DNA of 64,000 nt. Origin: Pseudomonadota bacterium (GTDB lineage Bacteria > Pseudomonadota > Alphaproteobacteria > Rhodobacterales > Rhodobacteraceae). Below, one piece after another: positions 55,456 to 64,000 of this stretch (within the stretch, counting starts at the first letter, position 1; every line of letters starts with the position of its first letter). The translations under genes were made by a program, and so were the position numbers. The stretch is from contig JAIUPC010000012.1 in NCBI GenBank assembly GCA_020161655.1, positions 1-64,000 on the forward strand, given 5' to 3'. The notes under the pieces were generated by a model. That model worked only from the letters and a program-made list of their open reading frames with translations. It was not told the DNA's origin and did no database searches.

Positions 55456-56214
55456 ATGGCGGTACCTCTTATTGTTGCGCTGTTGTTCATTGGTTCATTG
55501 GTTTTTCCCGCTGCTCCTGTCCTGGCGCAGCCGGTGGGCAGCGTGGTCCGGGTCGTGCAGGGCGCGACACTCGAAAGGTCCGGGCAGGCGGTGAGCCTTC
55601 GCGCCGGTCAAACGATCGAAAGCGGCGACGTGATCTCCACCGATCGTCGGGGACAGGTCCAGCTTCTTTTCAATGACGACACCCGGATTGCCGTCGGCCC
55701 GAACTCGTCGATGGCGGTCGATGACATCCGCTTCAAGCAGAACGGCAAGGCCCGGAAATTCGCGGTCTCCGCCGTCGCCGGTGGTTTCCGTTTCCTCAGC
55801 GGCACAAGCGCACGGTCGGCCTACGCGATCAGCACCCCCACCGCGACGATGGGCATTCGCGGCACCGCCTTCGACTTCGTGGTGCGCAACACCGATGGCA
55901 CCGACCTCATCATCTTCTCCGGTCTCGTCAACATGTGCGGGGGGGGCGGCTGCTACCAGGCAGCGGGTGGCTGTGACGCTGTGCGGCTCGATGCGCGCGG
56001 GAACTTCGCCCGCATCGAGCAGAAGAAGGACAAGCGGGAACTGATCAACGACGGGTTCTACTTCGTGACCCAGCAGCAGAAGCTTCGTCAGGACTTCCGA
56101 ACCAATGTGCGCTCCTGCGGGCGCGATGTCATCTCAAGGCCGGTGCCCAAGGCCGGCGACCGTACACCTCCGCCGCCACCGAAGGGGCCGCCCGTGGAAC
56201 ACGGCCCAACATAG
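55456..56214 (+). CDS. Secreted FecR-domain protein
   Basis: The 252-aa protein has a Sec signal peptide (MAVPLIVALLFIGSLVFPAA, cleavage after VLA). The FecR beta domain follows: GSVVRVVQGATLERSG, LRAGQTIESGDVISTDRRGQ, TRIAVGPNSSMAVDDIRF, and TPTATMGIRGTAFDFVV. The C-terminus is Cys- and Pro-rich (GGGGCYQAAGGCD, PPPPPKGPP). There is no N-terminal anti-sigma region, so it is a periplasmic or surface protein and not a classic FecR. GGAG lies nine bases before the ATG. The CHASE2 cyclase follows. Confidence 0.88.
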   Translation: MAVPLIVALLFIGSLVFPAAPVLAQPVGSVVRVVQGATLERSGQAVSLRAGQTIESGDVISTDRRGQVQLLFNDDTRIAVGPNSSMAVDDIRFKQNGKARKFAVSAVAGGFRFLSGTSARSAYAISTPTATMGIRGTAFDFVVRNTDGTDLIIFSGLVNMCGGGGCYQAAGGCDAVRLDARGNFARIEQKKDKRELINDGFYFVTQQQKLRQDFRTNVRSCGRDVISRPVPKAGDRTPPPPPKGPPVEHGPT

Positions 56215-56302
56215 CAGGGGCTGACCGCGCGCCCGGCAGTCCCAGATTGCCGTGCGAGACGGTCAATGGTTCTGATCGGGCCGAAAGGCAGCCGCCCGCG
56301 AA

Positions 56303-56319
56303 GCCGGGCAAGCTGCCCG
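56303..56319. promoter_or_regulatory. Hairpin between the FecR gene and the CHASE2 cyclase
   Basis: CCGGGCA-AGC-TGCCCGG is a perfect 7-bp stem about 25 bases before the cyclase start. It could attenuate or stabilise the message between the two genes. It has no T tail, so termination is unlikely. Confidence 0.4.
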
Positions 56320-56344
56320 GTCGCGCCGGGGGAAATCGGAGTTA

Positions 56345-58483
56345 ATGCAGCGCATCGGGTTCATCGGCATCGGCATTCTGCTTCTGATCCTGATGGTCGC
56401 CATCCGGATAATCGACCCCTACCCGGTGCGGGCGGTCAGGCTTTTCTACTTCGACTATGCGCAGCGCTTCGACCCGCGCGAATACGCCAACCTTCCTGTG
56501 CGGGTGGTCGACATCGACGACGCCTCCCTGACGCTGCTTGGCCAATGGCCTTGGCCGCGCGACCGGATCGGCGCCCTTGTCACCCGACTGACCGAGGACT
56601 ACGGCGCTGCCGCCGTCGTCTTTGACGTACTCTTTTCCGAACCCGACCGCCTGTCGCCGGCGCGGATCCTTATCCGCCCGGAGATATCCAGCCTCCTCAA
56701 GGCCCCCCCGAGGGAGGAACAACTCGACGCGCTCGACAATGACAAGCAGCTTGCGCGGGCGATGGAGGGGCACAATGTGGTGCTCGGGCTTGCCGCGGCG
56801 CCGACGGACCGGCCGACTTCGACGCCGGGAAAAGCCGGCGTCGTGCAGATCGGGGCGGAGCCGGGGCAGGGGCTGATCACCTATCTGGGCACAACGTCGA
56901 TCGTGCCGGACCTCTGGAATGCTGCTGCGGGCATCGGCGCCATCAACGTCAGCCCGGTCGACGCCTCCGAAACGGTGCGGATGGTGCCGGTGATGTGGAA
57001 CTCCCCGCAGGGCATCCTTCCCGGCATGGCTTTCGAGGCGCTGCGCGTCGTTCTGGGCGAAAGCACCATCGTCATCAACGGCCCGTCGGAGGCACCGGGC
57101 GTCACCACCTCGGTCCAGATCGGCGACTACGAGATTCCGACGACGCCGGATGGCCAGGTCTGGGTCCGCTACCGCCATGAGGACCCGGCCCTCTATGTTC
57201 CCGCCCGGGCGATCCTTGCCGCCGGCTATGACGAAGCGATCCGCGCCAAGCTGGAGGGCCAAATCGTCTTCGTCGGCACCTCCGCCGCCGGCCTTCTCGA
57301 CATCCGTTCGACCCCCTTGGGTGAGAACGTGCCCGGCGTGTCGATCCATGCGCAGATCCTCGAACAGGTCCTGACCGGGGAATATCTGGTGCGGGACGAT
57401 TACATCTCGGGGCTGGAGATCATCGCCTTCATCTGCCTTTCCGGCATCATCATCGCCGTGATGTCGATGGCCGGACCGGCGCTGTCGATGGCCGTGGGCG
57501 GGGTCTCGGCGCTGTTCGTTCTCATCATCAGCGGTGTCTTCTTCCAGCGCGGCGTTCTTTTCGACGCCACCTTTCCGATGTTCGGCGGGCTTGCCGTGTT
57601 CATGGTCCTCGCCTCCTACCAGTTCATCATCGCGGATCGGGAGAAGCGCCTGATCCGCAAGTCGTTTTCCCATTACGTGGCCCCTTCCGTCCTGAAGGAG
57701 ATCGAGAAAAGCGGCCATGAGCTTGAGCTTGGCGGACAGGTGCGGAACCTCACTGTGATGTTCTGCGACCTGAGGAACTTCACGCCCCTCAGCGAAACCA
57801 TGCAGCCCGCCGATCTGGTGTCGATGCTGAACAACCTCTTCAGCCAGTTCTCCGACTGCGTTCTTGATGAGCAGGGCACGATCGACAAGTTCGTGGGCGA
57901 TTCGATCATGGCCTTCTGGAATGCGCCCCTGGAGACCGAGGATCACCGCCGCATGGCCTGCCAAGCTGCCCTGAACATCCGCAAGGCGCTGGTGGAGTTC
58001 AACACGCCGCGGATCGAGGTCGGGCTGCCGCGTCTTGCCGTTGGCGTCGGGCTATGCTCCGGCCCGGCCTGCGTCGGCAATATCGGTTCACGCCAGCGCT
58101 ACAGCTATTCGGCGATCGGCGACACGGTGAACGTCGCGGCGCGGATGGAGGCGAGCTGCCGCTACCTTGGCTATGACGTGGTGATCTCCGAAGACACGCA
58201 TTCCGGCATCCGCGGCATGGCGGCACTTCCGGCCGGAAAGATCGGGCTCAAGGGGAAAACCGAACGGGTGCCGATGCACGTCCTTGTCGGCGATAATGCG
58301 GTGGCGGCAAGCCCGGGATTTGCCGAATTGCAGGCGCTGCATCAGGCGCTGATGGAGGAGATTTCAGTGACACGGAGATACGGCCAGGAGGCTTTCGAGC
58401 GCTGCCGGGCAGCGGCGATCCGGGTCGAGCCGGGGCTGCAGAAGTTCTACGACAAGCTTTCGGAGAGATTGCTGGATTTCTGA
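56345..58483 (+). CDS. CHASE2-domain class III adenylate cyclase
   Basis: The 712-aa inner-membrane sensor has an N-terminal helix (4-22) and a periplasmic CHASE2 domain (about 35-345: VVDIDDASLTLLGQWPWPRD, VVFDVLFSEPD, FVGTSAAGLLDIRSTPL). Three helices follow (about 355-430), then a cyclase domain (about 465-650) with FCDLRNFT (Asp 475), IDKFVGDSIMAFW (Lys 515, Asp 519) and VNVAARME. All catalytic residues are present. CHASE2 domains sense unknown extracytoplasmic cues. The FecR-domain protein just upstream is the natural candidate partner in the periplasm. Confidence 0.93.
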   Translation: MQRIGFIGIGILLLILMVAIRIIDPYPVRAVRLFYFDYAQRFDPREYANLPVRVVDIDDASLTLLGQWPWPRDRIGALVTRLTEDYGAAAVVFDVLFSEPDRLSPARILIRPEISSLLKAPPREEQLDALDNDKQLARAMEGHNVVLGLAAAPTDRPTSTPGKAGVVQIGAEPGQGLITYLGTTSIVPDLWNAAAGIGAINVSPVDASETVRMVPVMWNSPQGILPGMAFEALRVVLGESTIVINGPSEAPGVTTSVQIGDYEIPTTPDGQVWVRYRHEDPALYVPARAILAAGYDEAIRAKLEGQIVFVGTSAAGLLDIRSTPLGENVPGVSIHAQILEQVLTGEYLVRDDYISGLEIIAFICLSGIIIAVMSMAGPALSMAVGGVSALFVLIISGVFFQRGVLFDATFPMFGGLAVFMVLASYQFIIADREKRLIRKSFSHYVAPSVLKEIEKSGHELELGGQVRNLTVMFCDLRNFTPLSETMQPADLVSMLNNLFSQFSDCVLDEQGTIDKFVGDSIMAFWNAPLETEDHRRMACQAALNIRKALVEFNTPRIEVGLPRLAVGVGLCSGPACVGNIGSRQRYSYSAIGDTVNVAARMEASCRYLGYDVVISEDTHSGIRGMAALPAGKIGLKGKTERVPMHVLVGDNAVAASPGFAELQALHQALMEEISVTRRYGQEAFERCRAAAIRVEPGLQKFYDKLSERLLDF

Positions 58484-58505
58484 GGGTTGGCGTGCGGAGT
58501 TGATG

Positions 58506-61136
58506 CTACTCGGCAGCCAGCCGCTGGGGGCGATGGCGGTCGATGAGTTGCGCCAGCTCGGGCCGGCAGGAACCACAGTTCGTCCCGGCATTGAGCGCCG
58601 CACCGATCTCGGCCACGGTCAGGCAGCGGCCCGAGGCAACCGCGCCGGCGATGGTGTTGACGCCGACGTTGAAGCAGGCGCAGACCACGGCGCCCGCGTC
58701 CGGCGTCTCTGCCCCCGGCTGGCCCGACAGCACCGTCGCGCCCGGTTCCGCGCCGATCTGGGCTGCAAGCCAGGTCCGCGCCAAGGCGACGGGTTCCGGT
58801 GATACGAAAAGTGCTGCGATCAGTCGACCATTCTCGGTGAAGGCGATGCGGAAGTGGCCCCGCGCGCAGTCTTCATAGCGATGCGCTGCGACATTGGCGG
58901 AGAGGCCGAAGAGGCGTCGCGCCTCGCTGTCCCAATCCTCTGGCACGTCGGTTCCGGCAAGCTCGGCGCGCATCCCTTCGGCCATGGGGCTCGTCGCCCA
59001 ATAGCCGCAATCGGGGCGGAAGGCTGTACCAGAAACGGCGAACCCGTACCACATGGCCGGGACGGGCGCGATCTGCACCGCCGCCCCCTTGCTCTCTGGT
59101 TGGCCCGACACCGGATCGGTGCGGGCAGGGACGACGGCGTCGATGCGCCCGGTCGGGCCGGTCTCGCCGGTCCAATGCATCGGTGCGAAGGGGTGGCCGG
59201 GCTGGACCCGGTCGGTGATGAGGGTGCGCAATACCGCGCAGCCCTCGGGACTTGTCACTTGGGCGAGGGACGCCGGGGCGAGGCCAAGGCGCGCGGCATC
59301 CTCGGGGTGAATTTCAAGGAACGGTTCGGCCAGATGGCTGCCAAGGCGGGGCGAAAGCCCGGTGCGCGTCATCGTGTGCCACTGGTCGCGGATGCGGCCG
59401 GTGTTGAGCCGGAAGGGGAACTCCAGGCGCGTCGGTTCCGGTCCGCGCGGGACGACCGGGATCATGCGCGCCTTGCCGTCGGGCGTGTGGAACGTCCCGT
59501 CGCCAAAGAAGCGGCCACCGCGTTTTCTCGGGTTGGCGGGCCAGAGGAAGGGCTTCAGCCTGTCATAGGCGGCCTTGCCGATGCCAGCGTGGTCCGAGAT
59601 GTCGAAGTCGCTGCCGAGAGTTCCGGCGACGCCGGAGAGGGCGGCATACTCCGCGAAGATGGCGTGGGGACCGGACCAGTCGAAACCTGAAAACCCCATG
59701 CGGACAGCTACTTCCGCGATGATCTTCCAGTCCTGAATTGCATGGCCGGGGGCAGGGCGGAAGGGCCGCTGCCGGCTGATCCGGCGTTCGGAATTGGTGA
59801 CGGTCCCGTCCTTTTCGCCCCATGCGGCGGCGGGAAACAGGACATGGGCCAGCCGGGCGGTATCCGTAGCACCAGTGACATCGGAAACGACAGTGAAGTC
59901 GCAGGCCGCAATCGCCTTCGCCACGCGGTCGGCTTCGGGCATGGTGACGGCGGGGTTGGTGTGGATGATCCAGAGCGCCTTGATGCGGCCTTCCCCGACC
60001 GCGCGGAACATGTCCACCGCCTTCAGGCCGGGCTTGCCGGCGATCCGGGGGCTTTGCCAGAAGCCCTGCACGGCGGCGCGGTGGGCCGGATTCTCGATCT
60101 CCAGATGGCAGGCCAGCATATTGGCCAGCCCGCCAACCTCGCGCCCGCCCATGGCGTTGGGCTGGCCGGTGACGCTGAAAGGACCCATGCCGGGCCGGCC
60201 GATCCGCCCGGTGGCAAGATGGCAGTTCAGGATCGCGTTCACCTTGTCGGTGCCGCTTTCCGACTGGTTGATGCCTTGCGAATAGACGGTGACGACCTTC
60301 TCGGTGCCGATCCAGAGGTCGAGGAAGGCGGCAAGGTCGGTTGCGCTCAGGCCGGTCGAAACGTCAGTCTGTTCATGTAACGCTGAAGCTGCGCCGTCAA
60401 ACCCGTTGACTTGGCTCATGAATGGCGCATCGACCGCCCCGCGCCGGACAATCTCCGCCAGAAGCACATTGAAAAGCGCGGCATCCGACCCCGGCGCAAG
60501 CGCAAGATGAAGGTCGGCGAGATCGCAAGTCGCGGTGCGGCGCGGATCGACGACGACGAGGCGCATGGAGGGGCGGCGCGCCTTGGCGGCGGCGATGCGC
60601 TGGTAAAGCACCGGATGGCACCAGGCGAGGTTGGAGCCGACAAGGACGATGAGGTCGGCCTCCTCCAGGTCCTCATAAAGCCCCGGCACGGTGTCCGAGC
60701 CAAAGGCGCGGCGGTGGCCCGCCACCGAGGACGCCATGCAAAGCCTTGAATTCGTGTCGATATTGGCGCTGCCGATATAGCCCTTCATCAGCTTGTTGGC
60801 GGCGTAGTAATCCTCGGTCAGCATCTGGCCGGAGACATAGAAGGCAACAGCATCCGGCCCGTGCTCGGCGATCGTGTCCGAAAAGCGCCGCGCCACAAGG
60901 CAAAGTGCTTCGTCCCAGCCGGCGTCGCGGCCATGGATGCGGGGGGAGAGAAGCCGCCCCGCAAGGCCAATGGTCTCGCCCAGCGCCGTGCCCTTGGAAC
61001 AAAGCCGCCCGAAGTTCGCCGGATGCTCGGGGTCGCCGGCGATGGTGACGCCGCCACCCGCGCCGGGTGTCGCCAGCACGCCGCAGCCGACGCCGCAGTA
61101 GGGGCAGGTGGTGCGTACGGTGGCCGCCTCCGTCAT
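58506..61136 (-). CDS. nasA: Assimilatory nitrate reductase catalytic subunit with C-terminal 2Fe-2S domain
   Basis: The 876-aa molybdopterin enzyme reduces nitrate to nitrite in the cytoplasm. The N-terminal 4Fe-4S site is C11-x2-C14-x3-C18...C46 (CPYCGVGCGV, RLCSKGTA). Pterin-domain blocks include QGINQSESGTDKVNAI, GQPNAMGGREVGGLAN and ADRVAKAIAACDFTVVSD. The C-terminal 50 residues (VCACFNVG ... CGSCRPEL) are a Bfd-like 2Fe-2S domain as in Klebsiella NasA-type enzymes. The start overlaps the nirD stop (ATGA); a longer frame through nirD is rejected. Confidence 0.95.
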   Translation of the reverse strand: MTEAATVRTTCPYCGVGCGVLATPGAGGGVTIAGDPEHPANFGRLCSKGTALGETIGLAGRLLSPRIHGRDAGWDEALCLVARRFSDTIAEHGPDAVAFYVSGQMLTEDYYAANKLMKGYIGSANIDTNSRLCMASSVAGHRRAFGSDTVPGLYEDLEEADLIVLVGSNLAWCHPVLYQRIAAAKARRPSMRLVVVDPRRTATCDLADLHLALAPGSDAALFNVLLAEIVRRGAVDAPFMSQVNGFDGAASALHEQTDVSTGLSATDLAAFLDLWIGTEKVVTVYSQGINQSESGTDKVNAILNCHLATGRIGRPGMGPFSVTGQPNAMGGREVGGLANMLACHLEIENPAHRAAVQGFWQSPRIAGKPGLKAVDMFRAVGEGRIKALWIIHTNPAVTMPEADRVAKAIAACDFTVVSDVTGATDTARLAHVLFPAAAWGEKDGTVTNSERRISRQRPFRPAPGHAIQDWKIIAEVAVRMGFSGFDWSGPHAIFAEYAALSGVAGTLGSDFDISDHAGIGKAAYDRLKPFLWPANPRKRGGRFFGDGTFHTPDGKARMIPVVPRGPEPTRLEFPFRLNTGRIRDQWHTMTRTGLSPRLGSHLAEPFLEIHPEDAARLGLAPASLAQVTSPEGCAVLRTLITDRVQPGHPFAPMHWTGETGPTGRIDAVVPARTDPVSGQPESKGAAVQIAPVPAMWYGFAVSGTAFRPDCGYWATSPMAEGMRAELAGTDVPEDWDSEARRLFGLSANVAAHRYEDCARGHFRIAFTENGRLIAALFVSPEPVALARTWLAAQIGAEPGATVLSGQPGAETPDAGAVVCACFNVGVNTIAGAVASGRCLTVAEIGAALNAGTNCGSCRPELAQLIDRHRPQRLAAE

Positions 61137-61489
61137 GGCGCGGTGGCCGGGGCGCGGCCCAGAAGCTCGCCCGCGTTCAAGAGAACCCGCCCGCCATCGA
61201 GCCGCGCGGTGAAGGTCGTGACATGACCCTTGTCCGCGCCCTGCGCCATGCCGGTGGTCATGTCGAAGACCCAGTTGTGCAGGGGGCAGGTCACTTGCCG
61301 GCCGTGGACGATGCCTTCGGACAGGGGACCACCCTTGTGCGGGCAGCGGTCGTCCATCGCAAAGACCTCGTCCGTGGCGGTGCGGAAGACGGCGACACAT
61401 CCCGCCGCCGTCCTGACCACGCGGCCGCCTTCGCGGGGAATGTCGGCCAGCGGGCCGATGTCGATCCAGGTTTCGGATGCCATGTTCAT
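61133..61489 (-). CDS. nirD: Nitrite reductase small subunit (Rieske type)
   Basis: The 118-aa protein has Rieske 2Fe-2S ligands in RCPHKGGPLSEG and TCPLHNWVFDMTTG. Length and motifs match NirD, the partner of the NADH-nitrite reductase large subunit. Its ATG overlaps the nirB stop (ATGA) and its stop overlaps nasA, so all three are translationally coupled. Confidence 0.94.
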   Translation of the reverse strand: MNMASETWIDIGPLADIPREGGRVVRTAAGCVAVFRTATDEVFAMDDRCPHKGGPLSEGIVHGRQVTCPLHNWVFDMTTGMAQGADKGHVTTFTARLDGGRVLLNAGELLGRAPATAP

Positions 61490-63918
61490 TCCGCCGCCTC
61501 CCGGCTCAGGTCGTAGATCGGGGACCAGTCCTTGCGGACCGGCGGTTCCGCCGCCCAGGGATCGCTCTGGTAGACCGATTGCGACAGCATGAAGCGGTCA
61601 TGAAGCGCGCGGCGGTTGGCGCGGTCCTCGACCACTTCAGCCTTGCACCAGTCCAGCCCGACCTTCGCCACCCATTTGTAGATGCGGTGGAGGTAGCGCG
61701 CGTTCTCGCGGTAAAGCTGGACGAAGGCGGCGACGATCTCCAGCACCTCTTCCTCGGTGGCGACGGTGCAAAGCAGTTCCGTCTCCTTCACGTCCATCCC
61801 CGCAGCGCCCGCCACGCTGATCTGGTAGCCGGAGTCCACGCAAACGACGCCGATATCCTTGCAGGTCGCTTCGGCGCAGTTCCGCGGGCAGCCGGAGACC
61901 GCGAGCTTGACCTTGGCGGGCGTCCACGAGCCCCAGAGAAGCTTTTCAAGCCGGATGCCGAGGCCGGTCGAATCCTGCGTCCCGAAGCGGCAGAACTCGC
62001 TGCCGACGCAGGTCTTTACCGTCCGCAGCCCCTTGGCATAGGCATGGCCCGAAACCATGCCGGCGTCATTGAGATCGGCCCAGATCGCGGGCAGGTTCTC
62101 TTTCCGCACGCCGAGAAGGTCGATGCGCTGGCCGCCGGTGACCTTCACCATCGGAACGCTGTACTTGTCGGCGGCATCGGCTATGGCGCGCAACTCCGCC
62201 GGCGTGGTGACGCCGCCCCACATGCGGGGCACGACAGAATAAGTGCCATCCTTCTGGATGTTGGCGTGGTTTCGTTCGTTGACGAAGCGGCTCTGCCGGT
62301 CGTCGCGGTAATCCATGGGCCAGTCCGACAGCAGGTAGTAGTTGAGCGCCGGGCGGCACGATGCGCAGCCGCCGACCGACTTCCAGCCAAGCTCCTGCAT
62401 CACCGCCGGGATCGACTTCAGCCCTAGTGACTTGATGAGGCGGCGCACGTCCTCATGCGTGTGGTCGGTGCATTTGCACATCGGCGGATTGGCATTGGCC
62501 TGAAAACCGCCCCCGAGTGTCAGCGCCATGACCTGTTCGACAAGGCCGGTGCAGGTGCCGCAACTGGAACTCGCCTTGGTTTCGGCCCGCACAAGGTCGA
62601 GCGTGTTGGCGCCGCCACCGATGGCCTCGATGATCCTGCCCTTGCAGACGCCGTTGCAGCCGCAGATTTCCGCCTCAGGCGGCAAGGCTGCAACGGCCGC
62701 CATAGGGTCCGCGCTGGACCCTCCGGCGAAGGCGGGGCCGAAGATGAGCGTGTCGCGCATCGCGGTCACGTCGGTGCCGTCCTTGATGAGGCCGAAGAAC
62801 CACGATCCGTCGGCGGTGTCGCCGTACATGACGGCACCGATGAGCTTTTCGCCCTCAAGGATCAGGCGCTTGTAGACGCCGCGCCCCGGATCGCGGAAGA
62901 CGATATCCTCGCGCCCTGGCCCCTCGGCGAAATCGCCGGCGCTGAAGAGGTCAACGCCCGTGACCTTGAGCTTGGTCGCGGTCTGGACCGGCTGGAAGGT
63001 GGCGGCTTCGCCGGTCAGCGTCCTGGCGAGGATCTTCGCCTGATCGTAGAGGGGCGCGACAAGGCCGAAGAGCTGCTTCTCATGCTCGACACATTCGCCG
63101 ATTGCGAAGACCGAAGGGTCGGAGGTCCGAAGCTGGTCATCGACCACGATGCCGCGCGCGACCTCAAGATGGGCGTCGGTGGCGAGCCGCGTCTCGGGCC
63201 GGATGCCGACCGCCATGCAGACGAGGTCGGCGGGGTAGACGGTGCCGTCTTCCAGCAGCACCGCCTCGACCCGGTCATGGCCGAGGATCGCCTTGGTGGC
63301 GCCCTTGCAATGCACGGTGATGCCCTTCTTTTCGAGGTCCTTCTGGAGGAGATAGCCGGCGGCGGGATCAAGCTGCCGTTCCATCAGGTGGCCCATCAGG
63401 TGAATGACCGTCACCTTGGCGCCCCTGAGCGCCATGCCCGCCGCCGCCTCAAGCCCCAGAAGCCCGCCGCCGATGACGACGGCATTGGCGCCGGGCCTCG
63501 CCGCCGCGATCATCGCGTTGGTGTCCTCAAGATCGCGGTAGCTGACGACGCCGCTCAGGTCCTTGCCCGCGACCGGAATGATGAAGGGGGCCGAGCCGGT
63601 GGCGATGACGAGCCGGTCATAGGGCGTCTCACCCTTGGCCGAGACCACCATCTTGCGATCACGGTCGATCTTCGTCACATGCTCGCCGAAGCGGCAGGCA
63701 ATGCCATTGGCCGCGTACCAGCCGGCATCATGGGTCACGATGTCTTCGAAGGCCTTTTCGCCGGAGAGGACCGGCGACAGCATGATGCGGTTGTAATTGC
63801 CGCGGGGTTCGCCGTTGAAGATGGTGATGTCATAGCAGCCGGGGGCGGCTTCGATCAGATGCTCCAGCATCCGGCCCGAGGCCATGCCGGCCCCAATGAT
63901 GACAAGGCGTTCGCCCAT
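61486..63918 (-). CDS. nirB: NAD(P)H-nitrite reductase large subunit
   Basis: The 810-aa enzyme reduces nitrite to ammonia. It has an FAD-binding N-terminus (LVIIGAGMASGRMLEHL), a second NADH site (AVVIGGGLLGLEAAAGMAL), a Bfd-like 2Fe-2S region (EICGCNGVCKG ... SSCGTCTG), and the siroheme/4Fe-4S ligands CVGSEFCRFG and SGCPRNCAEATCKD. The start ATG shares a base with the stop of the upstream gene (TGATG), with GGAGG seven bases before it. It is normal in length for the family. Confidence 0.96.
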   Translation of the reverse strand: MGERLVIIGAGMASGRMLEHLIEAAPGCYDITIFNGEPRGNYNRIMLSPVLSGEKAFEDIVTHDAGWYAANGIACRFGEHVTKIDRDRKMVVSAKGETPYDRLVIATGSAPFIIPVAGKDLSGVVSYRDLEDTNAMIAAARPGANAVVIGGGLLGLEAAAGMALRGAKVTVIHLMGHLMERQLDPAAGYLLQKDLEKKGITVHCKGATKAILGHDRVEAVLLEDGTVYPADLVCMAVGIRPETRLATDAHLEVARGIVVDDQLRTSDPSVFAIGECVEHEKQLFGLVAPLYDQAKILARTLTGEAATFQPVQTATKLKVTGVDLFSAGDFAEGPGREDIVFRDPGRGVYKRLILEGEKLIGAVMYGDTADGSWFFGLIKDGTDVTAMRDTLIFGPAFAGGSSADPMAAVAALPPEAEICGCNGVCKGRIIEAIGGGANTLDLVRAETKASSSCGTCTGLVEQVMALTLGGGFQANANPPMCKCTDHTHEDVRRLIKSLGLKSIPAVMQELGWKSVGGCASCRPALNYYLLSDWPMDYRDDRQSRFVNERNHANIQKDGTYSVVPRMWGGVTTPAELRAIADAADKYSVPMVKVTGGQRIDLLGVRKENLPAIWADLNDAGMVSGHAYAKGLRTVKTCVGSEFCRFGTQDSTGLGIRLEKLLWGSWTPAKVKLAVSGCPRNCAEATCKDIGVVCVDSGYQISVAGAAGMDVKETELLCTVATEEEVLEIVAAFVQLYRENARYLHRIYKWVAKVGLDWCKAEVVEDRANRRALHDRFMLSQSVYQSDPWAAEPPVRKDWSPIYDLSREAAE

Positions 63919-64000
63919 CACGCGGCCTCCTTCTTTTTCGCGCCGTGTTCGTATTCCTCAAGGAAATCCATGACTTCCTGGCGGTAGTGATAGTAGTCCG
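63918..64000 (-). CDS. C-terminal end of an ABC ATPase, probably the nitrate transporter
   Basis: The minus strand gives DYYHYRQEVMDFLEEYEHGA, KKKEAA and a TGA stop overlapping the nirB ATG by one base. This tail (Tyr-x-x-Tyr-Arg-x-Glu-x-x-Asp-Phe-Leu) resembles the C-terminus of NrtC/NrtD/NasD-type nitrate ABC transporter ATPases, which commonly precede nirB. Only 26 residues are in the window, so the identification depends on position and a short match. Confidence 0.55.
   Translation of the reverse strand, partial: DYYHYRQEVMDFLEEYEHGAKKKEAA

Noticed and set aside
58506-61400. Longer start for nasA
   Set aside because: The added N-terminus lies entirely in the nirD gene in another frame; the ATG at 61136 overlaps the nirD stop and gives the correct Cys-motif position.

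Overview
The window looks like chromosome of a high-GC alphaproteobacterium, most likely a Rhodobacterales (Rhodobacteraceae or Paracoccaceae) relative. This rests on base composition, gene content (TadE/TadG-like secreted proteins, many class III cyclases, polyol and hydroxyproline ABC or catabolic operons, assimilatory nas/nir genes) and dense operons joined by ATGA overlaps. No rRNA, tRNA or CRISPR array was seen, and the species was not identified.

Layout. 1-78: truncated start of an IS5-family transposase. 0.2-8.8 kb: polyol or ketose uptake operon (binding protein, two permeases, a 62-aa membrane protein, two ATPases) ending in a dihydroxyacetone-kinase-type enzyme, with a LacI regulator and three matching operator-like sites. 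8.85-10.77 kb: insertion-sequence graveyard with a truncated IS6-family copy, a decayed GHKL-type ATPase gene, an intact IS6-family copy and an IS3 transposase tail. 11.1-16.6 kb: cyanophycin genes (cyanophycinase, cyanophycin synthetase, and a Mur-ligase paralogue lacking ATP-grasp). A further decayed IS6 relic in the same orientation follows at about 16.8-17.1 kb. 17.25-19.1 kb: N-acylamino-acid racemase plus GNAT acyltransferase. 19.1-23.9 kb: FAD oxidoreductase and a SAM/cyclase/ATPase/TPR signalling protein. 24.2-28.2 kb: hydroxyproline catabolism (epimerase, dehydrogenase, deaminase, GntR regulator), then glutamate dehydrogenase on the other strand. 30.2-31.9 kb: TadE- and TadG-like proteins behind helically phased repeats.

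31.9-58.5 kb is the most unusual part. It holds a DUF3095 protein, a DXD glycosyltransferase, a cyclic-nucleotide-binding protein and a metallo-beta-lactamase-fold hydrolase. Next comes a nine-gene minus-strand run with four glycosyltransferases, a polysaccharide-deacetylase-like protein and a complete peptide-type ABC importer. Last is a divergent locus: on the minus strand a histidine phosphatase, a membrane cyclase and a heme/2Fe-2S redox cyclase; on the plus strand a catalytically degenerate ABC-exporter-like protein, a FecR-domain protein and a CHASE2 cyclase. I propose, as inference only, that this is a cyclic-nucleotide signalling system tied to envelope or exopolysaccharide functions, with the pseudo-ABC protein as sensor or scaffold.

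58.5 kb to the right edge: assimilatory nitrate/nitrite reduction (nasA, nirD, nirB) and the tail of what is probably the nitrate ABC transporter ATPase.

Amino-acid nitrogen storage and chirality (cyanophycin, N-acylamino-acid racemase, hydroxyproline epimerase, glutamate dehydrogenase) and nitrate assimilation give the window a nitrogen-economy theme. Start codons were chosen from Shine-Dalgarno spacing and family N-termini. All functional calls come from reading motifs, without database searches.
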